A stretch of 64,000 bases of DNA from Elymus sibiricus. Taxonomy: Eukaryota > Streptophyta > Magnoliopsida > Poales > Poaceae. Below the pieces are notes generated by a model. The model was not told where the DNA came from and made no database searches. It was given only the letters and a program-made list of their open reading frames with translations. How positions within the stretch are numbered: the first letter of the stretch is position 1; every line of letters starts with the position of its first letter. Below are positions 57,137 through 64,000 of the stretch, one piece after another. The position numbers and the translations under genes are program-made. The stretch lies in contig CM077665.1 in NCBI GenBank assembly GCA_039707655.1, forward strand, positions 315,084,486 through 315,148,485, read 5' to 3'.

Positions 57137-57562
57137 CACTACTGCAAGAAGGTCCAAAGACGACACTTGTATCAGAGACACTTCGACGAAACTGTGTGCG
57201 ATGCACGAATCGCAAACGGTATAGTTCTAGCTCCGTCGCCAATAACGCGAACTGTGTGCGATGGCAGATCCATCAACCACAATTCAGATAAGAGGTGCAT
57301 GCGCGATACGTGGCATACATTTGACTTTTACGAATTGTTTGTGATGAGGCAAAATGGCACAAACGGTTAAGAAAACAAAGATGTGTGCGATGTATGGCAT
57401 ACAGTTCACAGAGTAGAACTGTTTGCGAAGATCCAATATAACGCAAATGCTTACGCAGATCCAGATGTGTGTTGTAGAAGGCATACAGATCGCTCAGATG
57501 AACTTTTTGCGATGATCTGGAAGAACACAAATGGTTTGGTGTAACAAGGTGTGTGTGATACT

Positions 57563-60500
57563 GTGGGATCGAGAAGGGACGTCTTGAGGGGGGTGAATAG
57601 ACTACTTGGCAAAATAAAAACCTAACCTTTTCCCAATTTTAATGGTCGGCAAGTTTTAGCAATTCTATCAAGTCTAGCACACCCTACTGCAAGTCAACGA
57701 GTATAGCTGCAAAAAGTAAAGAAAAGCACATGTAAGTAAGAGTAGAGAAAGGAAGATCAAACGCAATAGGGACTCAAAGATTTTTTCCGTGGTTCCGATA
57801 GGTGGTGTTATCGTACGTCCACATTGATGGAGACTTCAACCCACGGAGGGTAGCGATCGCGAGAGTCCATGGAGGGTTCCATCCATAAGGGTCCACAAAG
57901 TAGCAACCTCGTCTATTTCATCACGGCTTACGTCCACGAAGGACTAGCCTCACTCGGGGTGGATCTTCACGAAGTAGGCTATCTCCTTGCCCGTACAAAC
58001 TTCTTGGTTCAACTCCACACGCGAACGGAGGCTCCCAAGCGACACCAAACCAATCTAGGAGACACCACTCTCCAAAAGGTAATAGATGTGGTATGAATGA
58101 TGAACTCCTTGCTCTTGTGCTTTAAAAGATAGTCTCCTCATCACACAATCACTCTCGCAGGTTTGGCTTGGTAGAAGAGGTTGATTGGGTGGAAAGCAAC
58201 TTGGGGAGGCTAGAAATCAAGATTCATATGGTTGGAGTGGAAGATCTTGATCTCAACACATGAGTAGGCGGTTCTCTCTCAGAAAATGGATGGGGCAAGT
58301 GTTGGTTGGTTCTGAGTGCTCTCTCTACGAATGAGAGGGAGGTGGAGGGGGATATATAGGCTTCTCCAAAATTCCAACCGTTACAACATTATTGCCCAAC
58401 TCAGTGAAACCGAAGCAAAAACTCGGTTGCACCGACTAGTGCAAAATGTGGAAACTTTTGGCATTTCGGTGAGACCGATATATAAATCTCGGTGAGTACG
58501 ATTTTGGCTTGCCTAGTGATAATCCCCAAGTGCAAGGAATCATCATAGCACTTTCCAAAGATGGAAGTGATAAGTATGGAGTGTCGAACCCACAAGGAGC
58601 TAAAGGTAAGATCAATATTCTTTCATGTCCTATCTGCCACCGATACGACTCTACATACACCAAGCGTTTGCTTCTATCTAGTCACGAGAAATAAAACTGC
58701 GTTGTGGGTATAAAGAGGATGGCTTTGCATGATATTGGAGAACAAAAATATGAATACAGTTGATGCCTAAATAAAGTTAGAATATATTACAATATATTAC
58801 AAATAGCGAGTGTGGGATAATGATGGTATGGTGTGCGGGATTGTCATAGGCAATTGATAATAAGATCGGTAATCATTCTTGCAATTTTATATGAGGGAGA
58901 GGCATGAGCTAACATAATTTCCATACTTGGATCATATGAACTTATGATTGGACCTCTAGCAAGCATCCGCAACTACTAGAAATCATTAAGGTAAACCCAA
59001 CCATAGCATTAAACATCAAGTCCCCTTTACTCCCATATGCAACAATCCCCTTACTCGGGTGTAAGCTTCTGTCACTCTAGCCACCCACTATAAGCGAATC
59101 ATGAACGTATTGCAACACCCTACAGCGAGAATTCCTCACGTGTGCGTGGCACGGAGGGCACCATAGGACAGCACAAAAAAAACATACACTCAAACCAATC
59201 AAGATCATCAATCAACCCAAAGGACAATATAAATCTATTCAAACATCATAGGGCAACACATCATTGATTAATAATATGTGGCATGAAACACCATGTTCAA
59301 GTAGGGGATTACAGCGGGGTGCGGGAGAGTGGACTGCCGTACAAAGATGAAGGAATGTGATGGAGACAGTGATGTTGATGAAGACGATCACCGTGGCGAT
59401 GGTTCCCCCGAGGGCACTCCGGTGCCACCGGAAGAGAGGGGGAGAGAGCCTCACCCCTTAGTATTCCTCCTCCATGGCCTCTCCCTAGATGGGGAGAGGT
59501 TCTCCCCTCTGGTCCTTGGCCTCCATGGCTCCCGGAGGGGCGATAGCCCCTCCGAGATCGGATATCTCTCTTTGTTCTCCTCTTTGTTTTCTCTCTAGAT
59601 TGGTTTTTCTTCGATACAGAGAGCGGCAGCGGCGGGGCGGAGAGTCTAGGTTAATTTCTGATGGTTTCTCTATTTATAGGATTTTTGTCGTTGGAATCAC
59701 GCAAAACGGAGTTACGAGGGGGCCACAAGCTAACAGGGCCCTTTGACCTCCTGGGCGCGCCCACATAGCTTGTGGGAGCCTGGTGGCCCCCCTCCGGCGG
59801 TTCTTCGCTCCAATGTTGCTCGTATGTTCCAGAAAAAATCACCAAAAAGTTTCAGGCGATTCCGAGAACTTTCATTTTCTGCACAAAAAACGACACCACG
59901 GTAATTCTGCTAAAAACAGCGTCAGTCCGGGTTCGATCTAATTAAATCATAAAAAGTGCATCAAAGCCATATAAAAGTATTGTAAACATAGGTGAATATG
60001 GCATGAATACTTCATAAAAGTATCGATACGTTGGAGACGTCTCACCTAGGCAGTTTCGAGTTTTGGTAGCGCCGATTCCTAAAACTTGGAAATTCCGATT
60101 CTGAGAAACTGGATCCCGAAAGTTGTCACTGATTTTGGTTGCACCGAAATCAAACTTGGTGTGACCGAGAAGTTAGGGTTTGGCTCTGGATCTGTCTAGG
60201 GTGAAACTCGGTAGGGTCGATTTGGAAATGTTGGTGGCACCGAATTTGAGTGATAGGGTTTAGACAAAATATATTTGTGGGAGAATTCATGAGGGTTTTT
60301 GGTGGCTAACTCTAAGCACTTGAGCAACCAGAACATCATGGATACCTCATCCCCTTTTAATAGTATTGGCTTTCCTATGGACTCAAATGTGATTTGTCAC
60401 AAAAATGCAAAATGTAGAGTCTTGAAGCTTGATGTCATGCCAATCCTATTCCTTTCCTTCTTCTCTTTCCCTTGGGGATTCTCCTCACATTTCTCAGCCA

Positions 60501-60620
60501 TTTCTCTCTATAGACTTCATCTGAAATAAACTAGGTAAAACTACTAGTCCAAGAGACAATGTATGTTGTCATGAATTATCAAAACCTCCAAGGGAGCATA
60601 TGTGCTTTTAGATATGCTGC
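57563..60620. repeat. Unclassified Triticeae-type repeat nested in the CACTA-like element, split by a solo LTR
   Basis: The left part (to 58516) begins near TGTGGGATCGAGAAGGGACG, then TCTTGAGGGGGGTGAATAG. The right part (60045 to about 60600) ends near TCAAAACCTCCAAGGGAGCA. Both parts contain short sequences of the type CTCGGT-(G/T)-ACCGA in several forms. The left part has no convincing protein. I recognise the block as a widespread wheat-type repeat, but not its class. Confidence 0.4.
58517..60044 (-). mobile_element. Solo LTR, Athila-like gypsy
   Basis: It begins TGATAATCCCCAAGTGC and ends GTTGGAGACGTCTCA, so reads TG...CA on either strand, with perfect CCTAG duplications at 58512-58516 and 60045-60049. 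Length 1528 bp. No internal domain is present. The start on the - strand (TGAGACGTCTCCAACGTATC) is related to the LTR at 62404 and to abundant Triticeae gypsy LTRs. It arose by recombination between the two LTRs of a full element. Confidence 0.82.
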
Positions 60621-60850
60621 AAACAGTCCGGTAATCAGAATTATGTGCGATGGATAGCACATACAATTTGTTGTTCTGAATTGTGTACTCGAAGGGGCAT
60701 ACAATTGTTGAAACCAACTGTGTGCGATAATGTGAATGATCACTGTAGGATATGTATTCTTAACCGTTTGCGATGAGATTGACAGGGGGACAGAGTTAAG
60801 GAATAAATATGAGCAAACGACAACAGAGTTAAGGAGCACAGTCTGTTTTA

Positions 60851-60869
60851 CTTCTTCTTCTTCTTCTTG
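60851..60869. repeat. TTC microsatellite
   Basis: Five to six CTT/TTC triplets followed by a CGTC/ATCGTC-rich stretch to about 61080. Confidence 0.8.
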
Positions 60870-60974
60870 TTGGATGGCCTTGCGACATCGTCTTGGCGTG
60901 GACGCTTCTTGCCGCTGACCGCTGGTTTTTCATCGCCATTGTCATCACTATCGTCATTGTCCTCATCGTCGTCA

Positions 60975-61259
60975 TCACGATCTCATTGATGTCCTCATCG
61001 TTGATGTCCCCGTCGTCCTCCTCCTTGTTCGACCATTCCTCCTCCTCCTCATCGTGTCATCTTCTTCGTCCTTCGACGGCTCCTCGTCCATCTGGTCATT
61101 GTCCGATGACTCGGGAGGCGGCGTCCCTTCCATGAGCCGGATAAAATGGAGGTCAGGGCTCGATGTCGGACTCATGGAAGATGAGCATGATGATTCTGAG
61201 GTTGACCCCAGGTCAGGTGCCAGACTGGCGGAACTATCATCCTCGCTGTTGCTCGACAT
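60975..61259 (-). CDS. Acidic low-complexity frame in the CACTA-like region, doubtful
   Basis: From ATG at about 61259 the frame reads MSSNSEDDSSASLAPDLGST, is rich in Ser, Asp, Glu and Pro, and ends in an Arg/Thr-rich tail. The opposite strand is also open, and the triplet-rich DNA explains much of this. It might be the tail of a transposon-associated protein. No known domain is visible. Confidence 0.25.
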   Translation of the reverse strand: MSSNSEDDSSASLAPDLGSTSESSCSSSMSPTSSPDLHFIRLMEGTPPPESSDNDQMDEEPSKDEEDDTMRRRRNGRTRRRTTGTSTMRTSMRS

Positions 61260-61739
61260 GGTTGCGCTACATAAACAAACGGAAAGAAAGCAAGATTGCA
61301 GAGTGTGTGTAAGTGTAGCGCGGCCGGCCGAGATGATGAAGATGGTGGCGACTGAAGGATGGTGTGAAGAAAAGAGGAATGCCAATTGAAGCGAGGGATT
61401 GACAGATTATATTGGCGCCTTGGTAGGCGGTTAGAATTCCAATATAATCAACCACAATTATGTGTTCCGCATCGCTCTAAATTCCTACTATTGTGCATTT
61501 CTCAATGTGATAATTACGCACATGGGTTGGAGCGTCCAAATGTGTGCAATATGCCAACTGTTTCACATGGTACATTTTAGCAATTCCCACGGTTCGCTAG
61601 ATACATTGTTTAACTACACACACACTTATATGAAACACAATGGGTGTGAAACAAGCATTTAACATAGGACAGTTGGTAAGCAATAGATGAGCTCTGCTTA
61701 TTGATGTAGCCATTAATAATCAAACGAAACCTCTAATCA

Positions 61740-61991
61740 TCATTGCAACAATGCATAGAAGATGCCTAATGCGACAACTACAACTACACATGCTAGTTCC
61801 TTCTTGTCTCTTGCTTTCATCTGTTGCCTGTGATTGATTCTTTCTTTCTTCATCGTACTGATTGTACACCCCAGATCAGTTAGTTTCTTCTTTAGCTTTA
61901 CATTATCTTCTGTAAGCTTGGTGATAACACTCCGAGCCCTGCCATGCGATTCATCATCCAACCAGTTAACAAAGGCACAAGACTCATATCC
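61740..61991 (-). CDS. Small coiled-coil protein with a C-terminal membrane anchor, probably one exon of a larger gene
   Basis: An AG acceptor near 61992 precedes the in-frame start of GYESCAFVNWLDDESHGRAR. Then comes a coiled coil (ITKLTEDNVKLKKKLTDLG, KKERINHRQQMKARDKKE) and a hydrophobic helix at the end (LACVVVVVALGIFYALL), stop at 61740. The layout suggests a tail-anchored protein exon inside or next to the CACTA-like element. I do not recognise a family, and an upstream exon was not located. Confidence 0.35.
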   Translation of the reverse strand, partial: GYESCAFVNWLDDESHGRARSVITKLTEDNVKLKKKLTDLGCTISTMKKERINHRQQMKARDKKELACVVVVVALGIFYALLQ

Positions 61992-62403
61992 CTGTGAATG
62001 TTAAATATTCAGGATGAGTGGGGGCATTAACTGAACTTAAAGGATGAACTTAGCACTAACCTCTAAGGGGCAACAAAGAAACTGTCTGCCAATGTCGAAT
62101 CCATGCATACACATCGAGCGGGAGTGTGTCCGTGCACACAACTCAGCTTTTGGTACTTCTCGGTGGTGCAAACCTCGGATTCGAACTCATGTTGCAGGAG
62201 TCTGTTGGAGTCATACTCTGGATCTGGCATTTGAGCGCTTTCCTAAGAGGGGGGAGGTCCAATTCTGGACTGATTGAGTGAGTTGCTTGCTTTGGACATG
62301 CTAAAAAGATGAGTAATGATTGGGACCTCACAAAAATGAGATGATATCATTGTCAACCCTAGCAATGAATTTGAACTATTTATGATTATATACCCTAGAG
62401 CTA
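61992..62403. other. Spacer before the terminal LTR
   Basis: About 400 bp. Around 62110-62235 are GAATCCATGCATACACATCG and GGTACTTCTCGG-like segments in short open frames. Nothing assignable. Confidence 0.4.
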
Positions 62404-64000
62404 TGATACGTATCCAACGTATCTATAATTTATGAAGTATTCATGTCATATTTACAACAAATTTTAATATGGTTTTGGTATGATTTGCATGGAACTAACC
62501 CGGACTGACGCTGTTTTCAGCAGAACTACCATGGTGTTGTTTTTTGTGCAGAAATAAAAGTCCTCCAAATGCAACGAAACTTTTTGATGATTTTTTTGGA
62601 ACAAAAGAGGCACTAGAAGCTTCGTGGGAGCGCCAGAAGAGCCACGAGGTGGCCACAACCCAACAGGGCGCGCCAGCCCCCTCTGGCGCGCCCTGGTGTC
62701 TTGTGGGCCCCTCGTGGCCCATCTTCGCATAAAACTGACGCCCACAAATCCTATATATTCACAAACCCCCAGAAATAACCCTAGATCAGAAGTTCCACCA
62801 CCGCAAGCCTCTGTAGCCACGAAAAACCAATCTAAACCTCGTTCCGGCACCCTGCCGGAGGTGGAAATCATCACCGGAGGCCATCTTCATCATCCATATG
62901 GTCTCCATGATGAGGAGGGAGTAGTCCACCCTCGGGCCCGAGGGTTTGTACCGGTAGCTATGTGTTTAATCTCTCTCTCTCTCTCTCTCTCGTGTTCTTG
63001 ATTTGGCACGATCTTGATGTATCGCGAGCTTTGTTAATATAGTTGGATAATATGGTGTTTTCCCTCTCTATCTTGTTCTGATGAATTGAGTTTTCCCTTT
63101 GAGATTTCATTATTACCGGATTTAATACTTTTATGTATTTGAGAGCACTTGATCTATGTCTTGGCACTCAACTCGCGGATTCCCGAGGTGACATTGGGGT
63201 AATCTATGCATAGGGGTTGATGCACGTTTTCGTCCCACTTTCTCCTATAGAAATCTTAGGGCACTCTTTGAGGTTCTTTGTGTTGGATTGAGTATTATGA
63301 ATCTGAAATTGTTTGATGCATATCGTATAATTAACTCATGGATACTTGTGGTGACATTGGAGTATCTAGGTGACATTAGAGTTGCTTGATGCGTATCATA
63401 TGGTGTTATTTTAGTACGAACTCTTAGATAGATTGATCGAAAAGGATAACTTGGTGTTATTTTAGTACGAACTCTTGGATAGATCGATCGGAAAGGATAA
63501 CTTTAAGGTGGTTTCATACCCTACAAACAATTTCTTCTTATGTTCTCCGCTAGATAAGAACTTTGGAATGATTCTTTGTTGCACATTGAGGGATGGTTAT
63601 GTGATCCAATTATATTAGCATTGTTGAGAGATTGCACTAGCAAAAGTATGGACCCTAGACCTTGTTTTCAAGCATTGCAATACCGTTTGTGCTCACTTTT
63701 GTTACTTGCTACCTTGCTGTTTTTTATTGTTACTATTACAAAAATCAATACATACTATCATTACTACACTTGTATCACCATCTCTTCGTCGAACTAGTGC
63801 ACCTATACAATTAACCATTGTATTTGGTGTGTTGGGGACACAAGAGACTTTTTATTATTTGGTTGCAGGTTTTTTTGAGAGAGACCATCTTCATCCTACG
63901 CCTCCCGCAGATTGATAAACCTTAGGTCATCCACTTGAGGGAAATTTGCTACTGTCCTACAAAACTCTGCGCTTGGAGACCCAACACGAGTCTACAAGAA
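62404..64000 (+). mobile_element. Athila-like gypsy LTR, running off the window
   Basis: It starts TGATACGTATCCAACGTATC and contains the GACTGACGCTGTTTTCAGCA and CTACCATGGTGTTG segments typical of large Triticeae gypsy LTRs. The last bases (GCTTGGAGACCCAACACGAG then TCTACAAGAA) are near the usual LTR end. At least 1597 bp. It holds a CT microsatellite (about 62969-62991) and a 51-bp direct duplication at 63402 and 63453. No gag-pol is present in the window. Confidence 0.7.
62969..62991. repeat. CT microsatellite
   Basis: About eleven CT units inside the Athila-like LTR. Confidence 0.85.

Larger units (their letters stand above)
57137..61990. mobile_element. CACTA-like DNA transposon remnant, one end visible, with nested repeats
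   Basis: CACTACTGCAAGAAGGTCC starts at 57137 and is followed by dense sub-terminal repeats of the type ACTGTGTGCGATG (about 57187, 57247, 57380) and GGCATACAGTT. The same motif reappears beyond an inserted block at 60640-60780 and 61530-61560. CACTA ends with sub-terminal repeats are typical of plant En/Spm-type elements. I did not find the matching TAGTG end, so the right limit is a guess. No transposase frame survives. Confidence 0.5.

Noticed and set aside
58510..58520. GCCTAGTGATA read as the far end of the CACTA element (TAGTG plus ATA flank)
   Set aside because: The same bases are explained by the solo LTR start and its CCTAG duplication, which is matched exactly at 60045-60049.

Overview
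This window is a repeat-dense stretch of a large grass genome, most likely Triticeae (wheat, Aegilops or barley group). The evidence is a BARE/Angela-type copia element, a LARD (Sukkula-like) element with 4.8-kb LTRs, Stowaway MITEs with TA target duplications, Athila-like gypsy LTRs, and one compact intron-containing host gene. I see no bacterial, viral or organellar genes.

Layout. (1) 1-19278: element A, a Ty3/gypsy element on the + strand with Tat-lineage architecture. Its 5' part lies outside the window. Its integrase gene is interrupted by element B (2025-15127), a complete Tat-type Ty3/gypsy element on the - strand with two 582-bp LTRs and a perfect GTCCA duplication. Both elements carry, between integrase and 3' LTR, tandem repeats plus an unrelated gene in antisense orientation with its own TATA box. 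In B this is a 7-exon gene (918 codons after splicing) with a 'putative gypsy-type transposon' domain and coiled coils. In A it is a B3-domain-like gene with one stop and one frameshift. (2) 19279-19582: a short promoter-like remnant. (3) 19583-29119: a non-autonomous LARD on the - strand that had inserted into the 5' LTR of the next element; a later deletion removed its left ~3.1 kb. (4) 29120-37611: a nearly intact BARE/Angela copia element (+), inserted in a LINE whose 3' end remains at 37612-38716. (5) 38808-49840: TIR-bearing DNA elements, one hosting a copia element (40108-49715, -, AATTT duplication) with similar LTRs but a ruined coding region. (6) 49930-54060: MITEs, a LINE scrap and the only confident host gene, a two-exon dCTP pyrophosphatase (MazG-like) gene on the - strand (52234-53968). 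(7) 54110-64000: an unrecognised GC-rich block, a CACTA-like element with nested repeats including a solo LTR (CCTAG duplication), and an Athila-like LTR running off the end.

The genes do not form a pathway. The window records serial insertion: B into A's integrase; LARD into the Angela LTR, then a deletion; copia C into a DNA element; a solo LTR into a repeat inside a CACTA-like element. Hand comparison of LTR pairs suggests B (~0.9% different) is youngest, then copia C (~1.6%), LARD (~2.4%) and Angela (~3.2%), which agrees with LARD sitting inside Angela. These counts were made by eye.
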